DNA from: Daphnia pulex
Lineage: Eukaryota; Arthropoda; Branchiopoda; Diplostraca; Daphniidae
Direction: 5' to 3'
Assembly: GCF_021134715.1 (NCBI RefSeq)
Contig: NC_060026.1
Location: forward strand, 12,081,001-12,145,000
DNA: 64,000 bases
The notes beneath the pieces were generated by a model that ran no database searches, was not told where the DNA came from, and was given only the letters and a program-made list of their open reading frames with translations. This document shows, piece after piece, positions 46,619 through 57,066 of the stretch; the first letter of the stretch is position 1; the number at the start of each line of letters is the position of its first letter. The translations under genes and the position numbers were made by a program.

Positions 46619-46746
46619 ATCTTTAAACTTAATTGTCTTTCGCTGAGGTTTAACGAAAATCTGAAATCGCAGCAGCTTGCTGGTCTTCTTCAACTTCCGT
46701 AGGCAACAGAGCGAGAACTGAAGGTCAGCTCGGTCAAACCAACGAG

Positions 46747-46753
46747 TTTTATA
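46747..46753 (-). promoter_or_regulatory. TATA box of paralog A
   Basis: TATAAAA on the minus strand, 129 bp upstream of the ATG, within a promoter block (about 46680-46830) that recurs upstream of the three other paralogs. Confidence 0.55.
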
Positions 46754-46830
46754 AAGGTAGCTAAACTTCCCTTAAGGCAAGTTTTAGAAAAACGTCTTGC
46801 GCAATGTTGGTTGGTACGGACATCTCCGAA

Positions 46831-47547
46831 GTGATGGGATCGTTTATCGTTTTCTACACTACTTCCTTGCTTGGGCATTCACTTCGTTTGCTTCCGCACA
46901 TCTCTGTAAGGAACGAAATTCCTTGATTTTGCACAAAATAAGTTGAGAATCACGTTTGCTCCGATCGGCTCCGGTTGTTTCCAGCTCCGCGTATAATTCG
47001 CAGTCTCCTGTTTAATAATACTTTACAAAATCAACTTGGCTAATTCTTTAAACAAAATTGCACTCTACCAACATCTACATTCCAAAAAAAAAAAACACAG
47101 AGTAGTAAGGATACCTTTGACAATTAATGGGTACCATGTTTTACATCCTTATTTACTTCATCGTTCATCTATCCAAAAATTATTATTAGATGAAGGCTAT
47201 ATTGCAAACCTATCAAGAGTCTTTTATTGTGTTGTCTTTGTATATTTTGGTTAATATGTTTTTACTATCATATTGCATGTCGGACACAACTCATTGCAAT
47301 ATACCGAAAATGAATTAATACTAGTTAAGAATTATAGAGTCGAAATAATCTGAAGAAAAAATAGGAGAAATATTATTTATTGTAATATAGGCCTATAGAT
47401 GAAAAAAATAACAAAAACAAAAAAACAAACATAATTTCAGGGAAAATTTAGGATTTAAGAAAAAAGAACGAAGAAAAATAAATCCATTTATACGGGTCGA
47501 TTGTCATTCGATGATCGTTCTGCGCATTTATGATGAATACAGTATTT
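46831..47547. other. spacer between paralog A and C1q-like gene 1
   Basis: AT-rich spacer with distal promoter sequence of paralog A and, near 47510, the 3' flank of the C1q-like gene. No gene is seen. Confidence 0.4.
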
Positions 47548-48650
47548 TTAAAGGGAGACGACGATTTCCTCCTCCAGCATGAAACCAAGGAAATTCGCTT
47601 CATACAATTGCACTTCGTTTGATGAATAGGAAACTATCCTCAACAAGACATAATCATCTGTTTTTAACGACAGTATCGACTGGAGGGCCAACGGACTTCT
47701 TTGAAAATCGACAGTGTTTGCCTCACTAACATAACTCTCTTGACTTCCAGACCCAGCAGCGTTCGATTGAAGCGAAATTCCTAATCGAACATCAATAGAT
47801 GATGAAGCTGGAAATTTCGCCAGTCCATTGAATAAAAAGAAATAAATTCCTGGTCGTGGGGCTATGAATACTCCATTCTGAATATTCATGGCACTTCCTA
47901 CGTTCAGTATCTCGGAATTGAATGAAATCTGATAAGGCCAATCAGCGGATAATGGAGAGGTTCTCTGGACGAAGAAATAGACGGGCGTTGATTTGACGTT
48001 GTCGTATCCGATCCATTTCTCGAAACCTTTTCATCACAAGTTATAGAATTAAGTAAAAGATAATAATTGTAATTGAATAACTCGTAAAAACTCATAAAAA
48101 TAAAATTCTTACCCGCATCATCAATGGGTTTTGTGAAATCACAGTAAACGGATTCCATTACTGAAGATCCCATGACGGAATAAAATCCGCTCCAAATGTG
48201 GCCAATCATTTTTAAATCACTGCATGAAGATGGCAGTCCGCTTATGGCCACTGCTGATTGATTAGTGCTAATTGGGACAGAGTCGAAATCGGCGGCTACT
48301 GCGCGATCGTTTTTCTCTCGTAACAAGGAAGTTAAAAGCGAATCTTGTCGTTGAACTTTGGTCTCTAGTTCAGTCACTTTCGACTCCAAACTCTTAACGA
48401 GTTCTTTCATTTGAAACTTTGGCAAATGGAATACAAAACATTAAGCCATCATTTAAAATCGATGAACTGAATTGGCTGGACAAATAAATGAAGTGTGAAA
48501 ACAAAATTCAATTGTTCTTACATAATTCTCCTTAAGTTGTAGGAATTCTTCTTCTAAAGAAAAATCTGCGCCAGTCGACCCAGTCGTCAAACAGATCAAA
48601 ACCAACAACAAACCTATTCCAATGGGTGAGGCAGAAGACAAATTGGCCAT
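47548..48650 (-). CDS. secreted coiled-coil C1q-like domain protein 1 (3 exons)
   Basis: Exons 48650-48522, 48416-48113 and 48026-47548 give 303 aa. MANLSSASPIGIGLLLVLIC starts a signal peptide. A coiled coil follows (ELVKSLESKVTELETKVQRQ), likely for trimerisation. Next comes a short module CSDLKMIGHIWSGFYSVMGS...SVYCDFT, which looks like a remnant of the fibrinogen/contactin-associated-type module seen in the other C1q gene. The last exon encodes a C1q/TNF-like beta-sandwich with the signature FIAPRPGIYFFLFNGLA and the end NFLGFMLEEEIVVSL. C1q-domain proteins of invertebrates often act as soluble pattern-recognition lectins; the role here is inference. Neighbours are paralogs A and B of the unrecognised secreted family. 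Confidence 0.85.
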
Positions 48651-50045
48651 TTTATTGTGACAAACGCGTCTTGCGGATCAACTGTGTTTTCAAACTGGAC
48701 GTGCGTTTCAATTTATTGGACCGGCCATTTGTTTGGTTTAACTCAAAGGTAAATAATAAATCGAGATAAACGAATCTTTGTGTTTAAATTATCTGCCGAA
48801 AGAATAAGATAGTAACTTGAATGTCAGTTGCACAATTATTAGTTTTATACGCGACTATGGGAATTTTTTCATGAGATGAAAGAAGCGAGCTAGCCATTTA
48901 AATTCTGTACGTTTTTTTTTTTACTTTTAGGGGGATTTAGAGGAAATTTCTGTTTTCCCTGTTCTGATAGCATCGCATAACATCAAGTGAATTAATTGTA
49001 CTGACTGTCAGAATTTAAATTTTTAAAATTAAATGAAGATTTTCTCGTTTCGTTAGAGAAAAATTACACAAACGCGGTTTCGTTTGTTTAAGATAATCAA
49101 CGTGCGACAGGCACTCACGCTATTATGTAATAAGCTTCGATCAGCGCCACAATCAGTTTTTCGTTTTTCTACTTCTGTTGGTTTTATTGTCTTTTCTTAC
49201 TCCAAATAGATTTTAGTGTACGGGCTGAAGTTGCTTCTTTTCTTTTTTGACATAAATGCATTTCGCTGCTGTTGCTCCTCTTTTTTTAAATGTAATGCAG
49301 TCACCGGCAAATAAAAATAAATTTCATACATCGATAAAGCTCCAGTATATATTTGATTATACAAATACAAATATTTCACTAGATCGTTTCTGGCGTCATC
49401 TCAAGGCCCCTTGGAAATAGTAGCCTACCGGTAACACAAATTTAATGAGGAAGTAATGAACAGCATGTTTGGCTTTGACTTACAGTAGAGACTAGAACAG
49501 GCAAAAAATTTTTGAAGCAAAGAAATAGAACATGTCCTAGCTGAGATAAATTCGTGTACGCTCAATGTTATACCAGTACGCCACTTCCGACAACCGAAAC
49601 ATGTTCAAATATTTGAATAACCATGTAGGCTAAAAGTATCAATCAATAATGGTCAACAATAGTCAGACAGATTTTTAATTGCTGGATGGCCGAGTTCCAG
49701 CGTGTCCCGTAATACTGCGGACATATATATTCGTTGGTTATGCACGAAGCTCTTGCGGTAGTACCGCCGGTCGCTCTCAACTTTCCGTACAAGTCGGGTT
49801 TATTTAAAAAATACTGTGTGCGCTTCTTAGATAGGGACGGAGTCCTGTTGTTATTGAACCAATGGCAAAATTTACGTTGGGCATCGCGGTGAGAATTATT
49901 GAATGAAATGTAACAACTTCTAATTGACGTACATAATGAAACATGTGACACAAATAAACTTGTGAATTTCTTTGTATTAACTTCTTGTTGAAAATGAGTT
50001 ACCATAAAGGCTAGAGTTTAAAATGGAATAATTAGTTATGATACA
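48651..50045. other. spacer between C1q-like gene 1 and paralog B
   Basis: It holds the promoter of C1q-like gene 1 and, at 49652-49880, a copy of the duplicated 3' flank of the tandem family. No gene is seen in the rest. Confidence 0.45.
49652..49880. repeat. duplicated 3' flank of cluster gene B
   Basis: Shares long near-identical stretches (for example ATTGCTGGATGGCCGAGTTC, GGTTATGCACGAAGCTCTTG) with 45235-45350 downstream of paralog A. It shares the first of these, but not the second, with the block downstream of paralog D. The first part of the block is missing here. Confidence 0.85.
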
Positions 50046-50969
50046 TTATGGTCGCCAGTAGATACCGCTAGCTGCTAGCGTGTTTTGAATATCTTGATTC
50101 AACGCAGTAGTCCATGCCGGCCAGTATCCAGGTTGAAACACAGGAGCGTCAAAAGGGTCATTGGGAGCTTTAGTGTTAGCGGCAATCGATTCGTACGGGT
50201 CGCCCACCACGCAAATGCAGTCGTTATTGATGCACGATTTAGCAGCCGACGTATAAGTACCGCCCGCTCTCTGATAAAAACAATCATCGTCGTCTTCGTG
50301 ATTGCTGGCGCTGGTGATGCACAGAATGCCCACACTATTGAAGCGTCGACTCTGATCGCATAGTTGCTGCCGGTAGCTAGTCGAATACAGGACATTGTCA
50401 TACAAATTAATCTTGTGAAACCTGACGAAATTCTCGATTGTCAAACTGGGACTGATTTGCAATCGCTGGCTGTCCGCGGCCCAGCAAATTCCGTATTGCT
50501 GGTAGCTGTTGGATGAACGGCAACTTGTTCCAGTGACGGCCGCACTGCTGGGTCTAGCAGCAGTGGTCGGTGCTGGTGCTGGTGCTGGACGGTAGTTGGC
50601 GTTCGAAGGAGCTGCTGCCGGTCTCTGAGGACGCTGGGAATGGTAGTTATTGTACGTAGGACGTCTTACCGGATAGGCTGGACGTCGATTGTAGTTGTAA
50701 TAAGGACGATAGTACTGAGCGGACGCCTGTTGCTCTCCAAGTTCGGCGTCTTGACTTGCCACCAAACCGAAGAGGAAGGCACCACAGCAGAGAAATAAAA
50801 ACACACCCTGAAAATCAACAAATTTGTTGTTAATTTGTTGATTTAATAGTAAATAGGCTACATCTTCAGTTTCTATCAGCGAACTTACCAAGTAATTAAA
50901 AATGTGCAAGCTAATTTTCTGGTATCTTAATACCGCTAACATAGCGCCGACGAGGTATTTACAAGCCAT
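50046..50969 (-). CDS. secreted Tyr/Arg/Pro-rich protein, cysteine-rich C-domain, paralog B
   Basis: Exons 50969-50934 (MACKYLVGAMLA) and 50807-50046 give 265 aa. The architecture is that of paralog A, with the signal peptide joined as GVFLFLCCGAFLFGLVA. The Tyr/Arg/Pro region is almost identical to that of A. The cysteine-rich domain differs most between LCDQSRRFNSVGILC and the next cysteine (acidic loop EDDDDCFY). The first-exon donor is GTATTA, not the GTAAGA of the other copies, so splicing may be weaker; the upstream TATA is changed to GGATAAAA. Reading straight through the exon 1 donor also stays open for a while, so an unspliced form would change the signal peptide. The gene is intact in frame. 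Confidence 0.8.
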   Translation of the reverse strand: MACKYLVGAMLAVLRYQKISLHIFNYLVSSLIETEDVAYLLLNQQINNKFVDFQGVFLFLCCGAFLFGLVASQDAELGEQQASAQYYRPYYNYNRRPAYPVRRPTYNNYHSQRPQRPAAAPSNANYRPAPAPAPTTAARPSSAAVTGTSCRSSNSYQQYGICWAADSQRLQISPSLTIENFVRFHKINLYDNVLYSTSYRQQLCDQSRRFNSVGILCITSASNHEDDDDCFYQRAGGTYTSAAKSCINNDCICVVGDPYESIAANTKAPNDPFDAPVFQPGYWPAWTTALNQDIQNTLAASGIYWRP

Positions 50970-51039
50970 ATCTTTAAAGTTAATAGTTCTTCGTTGCTTT
51001 TCGCCGAGGTTAAACAAAGATCCGAAATCGCAGCAGCTG

Positions 51040-51190
51040 GCTGGTCTTCTTCAACTTCCGTAGGCAACAGAGCGAGTACTGAAGGTCAGCTTGGTCAAAC
51101 CAACGAGTTTTATCCAGGTAGCTAAACTACCCTTAAGGCAAGCTTTAGAAAAACTTCTTGCGCAATGTTGGTTTGGTTGGTACGGGCATC
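51040..51190. repeat. duplicated promoter block, paralog B
   Basis: The block with CTTCAACTTCCGTAGGC and GGTCAAACCAACGAGTTTTAT recurs upstream of the other paralogs at about 46680-46830, 52860-53010 and 55300-55460. In this copy the TATA position reads GGATAAAA on the minus strand. Confidence 0.8.
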
Positions 51191-51783
51191 TCCGAAGTGG
51201 GATCGTTGATTGTGTGTTTGTTCCACTTCCTTGCTTGGGCACTCGGTTGTTTCCGTACATCTTATCTCTTATAAATTTCTTATTTTGGAGGCTCAAGAAG
51301 TCATAATTATAAATTAAGGTCAAACCGAATCAGACTAATATGCCAACGTATTTTTGACAGTTTAAAACAGCTGAATAGTGAATACTTTAAATAAGGAAAG
51401 CTAATTACAATTAGTATATATAGTCAATTATACGTCGGTCTACTCTAGGACCTTTCAGTCTTTTTGCTATTGCTTCCAGAACAAGGCATCGTGTTTTCAG
51501 AAATTTTATGTTAATCATTGGAATTTAATTATCCTTGTTTAATTCTCTTGGCTCCAGCTAGCACTTCGTTGCCAAGTCATCTAATATCGCCTGGGAAACA
51601 ATAAATTTGCGAGTCTATGACCTCTAGGATTGTTTTGCGCATTTTGGGCGATTTGTGCGCAATTAATGTTACCAGTTCCAAAAACAATAAAAAATCTCTC
51701 AAAGAAATGAAATACCGGTAATAACCGTGTGTGTGTATTTGGGATCAACCAATAAAGAAACGTGCAATACAACATGTTAAGTT
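51191..51783. other. spacer between paralogs B and C
   Basis: The spacer has sequence shared with 55560-55900 upstream of paralog D (for example GACAGTTTAA/GACAGCTAAT context and TTGTTTTGCGCATTTTGGGC at about 51630). The latter word lies in the 3' flank of C1q-like copies, so this may be the scar of a deleted C1q gene. No intact gene is seen. Confidence 0.45.
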
Positions 51784-52797
51784 CTATTTTCCAGTAAAAT
51801 TTGGACTGATCAAAGAGCTGAAACTAGATGGAAGTTGTAATGGTTTCCAGTTGATACCGTTAGCTGCTAAATGGGTTTGAAGATTTTGATTCAGTTGAGC
51901 ATTAAATGCCTCCCAGTATCCAGGTTGAAATACAGGAGCACTAAAAGGGGAATTGGGTGAATTAGTGTTGGTGGCAATCGATTCGTACGGGTCTCCCACC
52001 ACGCAAATACAGTCGTAATTGATACACGATTTAGCAGCCGACGTTGAAATACCGCCCGCTCTCTTATAAAAGCATTCTTCATGGCCGCTGGAATCGCTGG
52101 TGGAGGTGCACAGAATGCCCACACTGTTAAAGCGTCGGCTCTGCTCGCATAATTGCCGCCGATAGCTAGTCGTGTATACCAGAGGGCCATCAAAATTCAT
52201 CTTGTGAAATCTAACGAAATTTTCAATTGTCAAATTGGGACTGATTTGTAATCGCTGGCCTTCCGGAGCCCAGCAAATTCCGTATTGCTGGTAGCTGTTG
52301 GATGAGCCGCATGATGATCCACTGATAGCCGTACTGGGTCTAGCAGTGGTCGGTGCTGGAGCTGGTGCTGGGACTGCTGGGGCTGGGGCTGGGGCTGGGA
52401 CTGGGGCTGGCGCTGGCGCTGGTGCTGGCCGGTAGTTGGTGCTAGAAGGAGCTGCTACTGGGATCTGAGGCCTCTGGTTGGCGTAGTTATTGTAGGCAGG
52501 ACGTCTCACTGGATAACCTGGTCGTTGATTGTAATTATAATAAGGACGATAATTCTGAGCAGAAGCCTGCTGCTCTCCTGACAAAAGCTCGGCGTCTTGA
52601 CTTGCCACCACACCGAAGAGGAAGGTACCACAACAGAGAAATAAAAACACAACCTGAATATATTTAAACAATAAATTTATTGAATTTAATACACTTCCAG
52701 TTTCTATCAATGAGCTTATGCAGCAATTAACAATGGAAAAGCTAATTTTCTGGCGTCTTACCGCTAAGATAGCGCTGGTGAGGTTTTTATAAGCCAT
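51784..52797 (-). CDS. secreted Tyr/Arg/Pro-rich protein, paralog C, with Ala-Pro repeat and extended C-terminus
   Basis: Exons 52797-52762 (MAYKNLTSAILA) and 52653-51784 give 301 aa, the longest of the four. A run of about 15 Ala-Pro dipeptides is inserted before the cysteine-rich domain. All eight cysteines of the domain are kept, and a ninth is added at the start (GSSCGSSNSYQQYGICWA). The family end IYWRP is replaced here by INWKP followed by 19 more residues, that is, the ancestral stop was lost. It is the most divergent intact copy, mainly in the loop between cysteines 4 and 5 (SDSSGHEECFYKR). A TATAAAA lies upstream at 52937-52931. Function unknown, as for the other copies. Confidence 0.85.
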   Translation of the reverse strand: MAYKNLTSAILAVRRQKISFSIVNCCISSLIETGSVLNSINLLFKYIQVVFLFLCCGTFLFGVVASQDAELLSGEQQASAQNYRPYYNYNQRPGYPVRRPAYNNYANQRPQIPVAAPSSTNYRPAPAPAPAPVPAPAPAPAVPAPAPAPTTARPSTAISGSSCGSSNSYQQYGICWAPEGQRLQISPNLTIENFVRFHKMNFDGPLVYTTSYRRQLCEQSRRFNSVGILCTSTSDSSGHEECFYKRAGGISTSAAKSCINYDCICVVGDPYESIATNTNSPNSPFSAPVFQPGYWEAFNAQLNQNLQTHLAANGINWKPLQLPSSFSSLISPNFTGK

Positions 52798-52930
52798 ATA
52801 TCTTTAAAGTTATAAGTTTCCGTTACTTTCACTAAGGTTAAACGAAGATCCGAAATCGCTGCAGCGCTGGTCTTCTTCGTAGGCTACAGGTCGAGTATTA
52901 CTGGAGGTCAGCTCGGTCAAACCAGCGAGT

Positions 52931-52937
52931 TTTTATA
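52931..52937 (-). promoter_or_regulatory. TATA box of paralog C
   Basis: TATAAAA on the minus strand, 134 bp upstream of the ATG, in the shared promoter block. Same position as in paralog A. Confidence 0.55.
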
Positions 52938-53010
52938 CAGGTAACTGAACTACCCTAAGGCAAACCTTTAGAAAAACGGACGACTTGATGCGCAAGGTTG
53001 GTTGGTTGGT

Positions 53011-53707
53011 ACGGACATCTCCGAAGGGGGGGATCGTTTATTGTTTTTCATACCCTACTTCCTTGATTGGTCATTCACATTCATTTTGTTTCCGCGCATC
53101 CCTTTAAGGAAGGAAATTTCTTTGATTGAGCACAAAATAAGTTGTGAATAAATGTTAGTAATAGCTCCGGTTGTTTCCTGCTCCGCGTACAATAATGACA
53201 AAGTAATAGTATAGTTACCAGCAGTATAACCGATCGTCGATTTTGAAATGTTTTTCTCGTGTAGCCTAAATAGAATGACGACTTTTTATGTTTGACAATG
53301 GGGACCGTTTTCCGCATCTTTAAATTGTACTCATCGTTCATCTTACTTCCGAAAATTTTTAATTGAAAAGCTATTCAAACATCTTCTCTATGTAGTCTAT
53401 TCACTGACCCTTCGCTGTTACAAAGTCTATTCGTATTATATTATTAGCGTTTCGAGAGCCAGCAGGTCAGCACGGGTGAGACAACTCTCTATATATATCT
53501 GTGTCACGTACACCAGCCCTGGAGGCTATATAGGGAATTTTTCGAGGTTTTTTTATTGCGTAGTTTTCAAATGGTACGGAGATCTCCGAACTCGCTGCTT
53601 CCTGAAGATTTACTTTCGTACTCGTCGGCTCATTTAATGCCCACGCTATGAAAAAAAAAATATCCAACGGGCTCGATTTTGAGATCGCTTTTCCTCGGAT
53701 TTTTGTA
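53011..53707. other. spacer upstream of paralog C with a duplicated block
   Basis: The part at about 53390-53630 is repeated at about 56100-56320 (shared CCCTGGAGGCTATATAGGGA and TTTTCAAATGGTACGGAGATC). Each copy contains a CTATATAG word. No gene is seen. Confidence 0.6.
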
Positions 53708-54140
53708 TGCCAATCTTCACATGGTGAATGGACAGACCTAACAGCAAAACTGGCCGGTCATGATAAAAAGGCTGTGCAGCTGGTATCAACTTGTCGAACC
53801 GGAAATAAATTTTGGTCCACAATGGTCAAACAGATTTTAAATTGCTGGATGGCCGAGTTCCACCATCTCCACCATGTTCGTAATACTGCGGACATATATA
53901 TTCGCTGGTTATGCAATTTTCGGGTGTACCGCCGGTCGTTCGCAGCTTTCCGTGCAAATCCGGTTTAATTAAAAATGTGTGTGCGCTTCTAAGATTTGGA
54001 CGGTTGTTCACATCAAATCAAGTTGTGACTGACAAGAAAAAAACTCCCGGGGAGCAAATAAAAATAGGACGCTGTCCTGTTGTACCTGTTGAACCGTTGG
54101 TTGAACCACTGGCCAAATTTACGTTGGGCGTCGCGATGAA
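53708..54140. repeat. duplicated 3' flank of cluster gene D
   Basis: The longest copy of the 3' flank block, nearly collinear with 45111-45500 downstream of paralog A, with small indels. It shows that A and D derive from a duplication that carried the gene plus at least 0.6 kb of 3' flank. Confidence 0.85.
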
Positions 54141-54315
54141 GGTTTAATATGCTCAGCTTAGAAAAATCTAGTTAAATTATTAAATGAAATATGACACCGA
54201 CGTATATAATGAAACATGTGACACAAGTAAACTTGCGAATTTATTTGTATTAACTTCTTGTTGAAAATGAGTTACCATAATGGTTAGAGTTAAAAATGGA
54301 ATAAGTTATTATAGA

Positions 54316-55234
54316 TTATGGTCGCCAGTAGATACCGCTAGCTGCTAACGTGTTTTGAATATCTTGATTCAACGCAGCCGTCCATGCCGGCCAGTTTCCA
54401 GTTCCAGCGTAAGTTCCAGACGAGGTTCCAGACGAGGTTCCAGACAGAATAGCGTCAAAAGGGTCATTGGGAGCTTTAGTATTATCGTCAATTGATTCGT
54501 ATGGGTCGCCCACTGTGCAAATACAGACTTCGCCAGTGATGCATTTTTTAGAAGCAAACGAAGTTACACCGCCCGCTCTCCGATAAACACAATCATCGTC
54601 GTCTTCTTCGAAATTGCTGGGAGGGGTGACGCACATTACCCCCACACTGTTGAAGCGTCGACTCTGTTCGCATATTTGTTGCCGATAGCTAGGCGAATCG
54701 AAAAAACCAACATACAAATTCTTCTTGAAAAACCTGACGAAATTCTCAATTGTCAAACTGGGACTGATTTGCAAGCGCTGGCTGTCTGCGGCCCAGCAAA
54801 TTCCGTATTGCTGGTAGCTGTTGGATGAGCCGCATGATCCACTGATAGCAGTGGTCGGTGCTGGTGCTGGCCGGTAGTTTGTGTTGGAAGGAGCTGCTGC
54901 TGGCCTCTGAGAACGCTGGTAATGGTAGTTATTGTACGTAGGACGTCTTACCGGATAGGCTGGACGTCGATTGTAGTTGTAATAAGGACGATAATACTGA
55001 GCGGACGCCTGTTGCTCTCCAAGTTCGGCGTCTTGACCTGCCACCAAACCGAAGAGGAAGGCACCACAGCAGAGAAATAAAAAGACAGCCTAATCAAATT
55101 AACAAATAATTGTTTTTTAATTCAGTTTCTAGCATTGAACTCCAACAATAAGCAATTCAAAACATACAGTACAAACTACTTATTTTCTGGCATCTTACCG
55201 CTAAGATAGCGCCGACGAGGTTTTTAAAAGCCAT
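54316..55234 (-). CDS. secreted Tyr/Arg/Pro-rich protein, cysteine-rich C-domain, paralog D
   Basis: Exons 55234-55199 and 55089-54316 give 269 aa. It is closest to paralog A: same first-exon peptide MAFKNLVGAILA, same intron ends and the same Tyr/Arg/Pro stretch. It differs by loss of an Ala/Ser segment before the cysteine-rich domain and by a triplicated SGTSSGT-like insertion near the C-terminus (a 15-nt slippage repeat). The acidic loop is FEEDDDDC. Its TATA position reads TATCAAAC, so core-promoter strength may differ from A and C. The frame is intact. Confidence 0.85.
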
Positions 55235-55460
55235 ATCTTTAAAATTAATAGTTTTCGTTGCTTTTCGCTGAGGTTAAACAAAGATATGAAATCACAGCAG
55301 CTGGCTGGTCTTCTTCAACTTCCATAGGCTACAGAGCGAGTACTGAAGGTCAGCTCGGTCAAACCAACGAGTTTGATACAGGTAGCTAAACAACCCTTAA
55401 GGCAACTTTTAGAAAAAGAAAAAAAAACAATGTCTTGCGCAATGCTGGGTTAGTTGGTAC

Positions 55461-56519
55461 GGACATCTCCGAAGTGGGGATCGTTTATTGCCTGTTTGTA
55501 GCTACTACTTCCTTGATATGACAACAACTCAGATGTTTCCGCAAATCTATCTTTTATAATAATTTTTTTTTGTTGCTACAGTTGGACGCTCAAAGAATAA
55601 CTATTAAGGTCAGACCAAGTAGTCAGACTGATTCGCCAACGTCTTTTTGACAGCTAATACTGCTGACTTAACAGGCTTAATAAGTTAATAAGAGAAGCTA
55701 TTTGAAGTCAATAGTATGTCTATGTATGCACTCTGGGACGACCTTACAGTCGTGCGTGTATTCAAGAATTCTATATAGCCTATATTAATGGAATTCAGAT
55801 ATCATTTTCATTCTCTTATCATTTTTTGGCCCCAGCGCATCGTTTTCATATTGCGTTGGAAATAATTACATTTTTTAAGTCGACGATTGTTTTGCGCATT
55901 TTGGGCGACAGAAATTCTAGCTCGAAGGGAGGCGACGATTTCCTTCCTCTACGACACAAAATTTGTGAAATGAGAGTAACATATAGAAGTTATCAAACAA
56001 ACTCACCCCATATCAAACGCTGGCCTAATTAACCTGCCACCGTCTGACACTTGACATTGTCGCCTGATTTCATGCAGTCCCGAGGTAAATTCACTCTATT
56101 CACTGACCCTTCACTGCTACAAAGTCCATAGAATATATTATATCAGCGTGTCTAGAACTAGGTCAGCTCGGTTGAGACAACTCTCTGTATTTCTGTGTCG
56201 CGTACACCATGCAGCCCTGGAGGCTATATAGGGAATTCCAAGAGGCTTCTTATTCCGTGGTTTTCAAATGGTACGGAGATCTCCGAACTTGCCGCCGCTT
56301 GCCGCTTCCTGATGTTACTGGGTATACAGGCTTTTTTTGCAGATGGAATGTATTCGTGTATTCAGTAAGTCAATTTGCATACACATGTTTAAATTTTTTA
56401 GAGAAATTCACCCCTTAAAAAATTAGAAACAAATGCATTATTTCTTCTTCTTCATACACTATAATCTAATTTGTTTAAAATCATTTTCATGTTAGCGGTT
56501 ATTAGTCAAAGATTATGTT
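55461..56519. other. spacer with C1q-gene debris and a duplicated block
   Basis: It contains a C1q 3'-end relic near 55880-55985 and the block at about 56100-56320 shared with 53390-53630. No intact gene is seen. Confidence 0.5.
55880..55985 (-). pseudogene. short relic of a C1q-like gene 3' end
   Basis: GATTGTTTTGCGCATTTTGG followed by GGGAGGCGACGATTTCCTTC and GTGAAATGAG matches the last codons and 3' flank of the C1q-like genes, where the last codons read LEEEIV-SL. Only about 100 bp are left, with a stop-laden frame. Confidence 0.55.
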
Positions 56520-56790
56520 GCGCATTTCGAGTGATATTAGCTAGTTCATAGGGAAGCGACAATCTCCTCCTCCAACATGAAACCGGTGAAATGAGTGTAA
56601 TGGTTACCGTTGTCAAACAAGGTCTCCTTATCTGGTGATATCACAGAAAATCCACCCAGACTTGATCAGCACCTAATTTCAAGTTCAGCGTTGACTGGAC
56701 GGTCAACGGACTCAACTGAACATCAACGGTGCTTATTGGCTCTTCAACATGACTTACATGACCCAAACCGAGTCGACCCTCGCTAAAAAA
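56520..56790 (-). pseudogene. broken last exon of a third C1q-like gene
   Basis: The DNA parallels the final exon of C1q-like gene 2: GGGAAGCGACAATCTCCTCC, AACATGAAACCGGTGAAATG, GTTGACTGGACGGTCAACGG. It has internal deletions and lost reading frame in the middle (the stretch around 56630-56660). The upstream exons are missing. It lies just 3' of the intact gene in the same orientation, so it is a tandem duplicate that died. Confidence 0.75.
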
Positions 56791-57066
56791 AGACCAACTT
56801 GTAAATAAATTACCGGTCTCGATGTCATATTTGAGCTATGTTCGTAATTTGGATATTTTGAAAGTCTATCAATCAAAAATCGTTTTTTACTTTTTGCGTT
56901 TACATATCTGGTAACAGAAAAATTGAACAGAACAAAAATGTGTTCCTTTATTCAGTGAATATATTTTCATTTTAGAATCTAATACCTTATGTTTAGTCAA
57001 ATAAAACTCATGTCTGTTCAGTTTATATTATCATTTGGCGCATTTCGTTTCGAATGATATCAACAC

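Noticed and set aside
50099-50401. Second-frame minus ORF of 100 codons in paralog B
   Set aside because: It is an alternative frame of the cysteine-rich exon; the same shadow occurs in copy C and follows from their homology.
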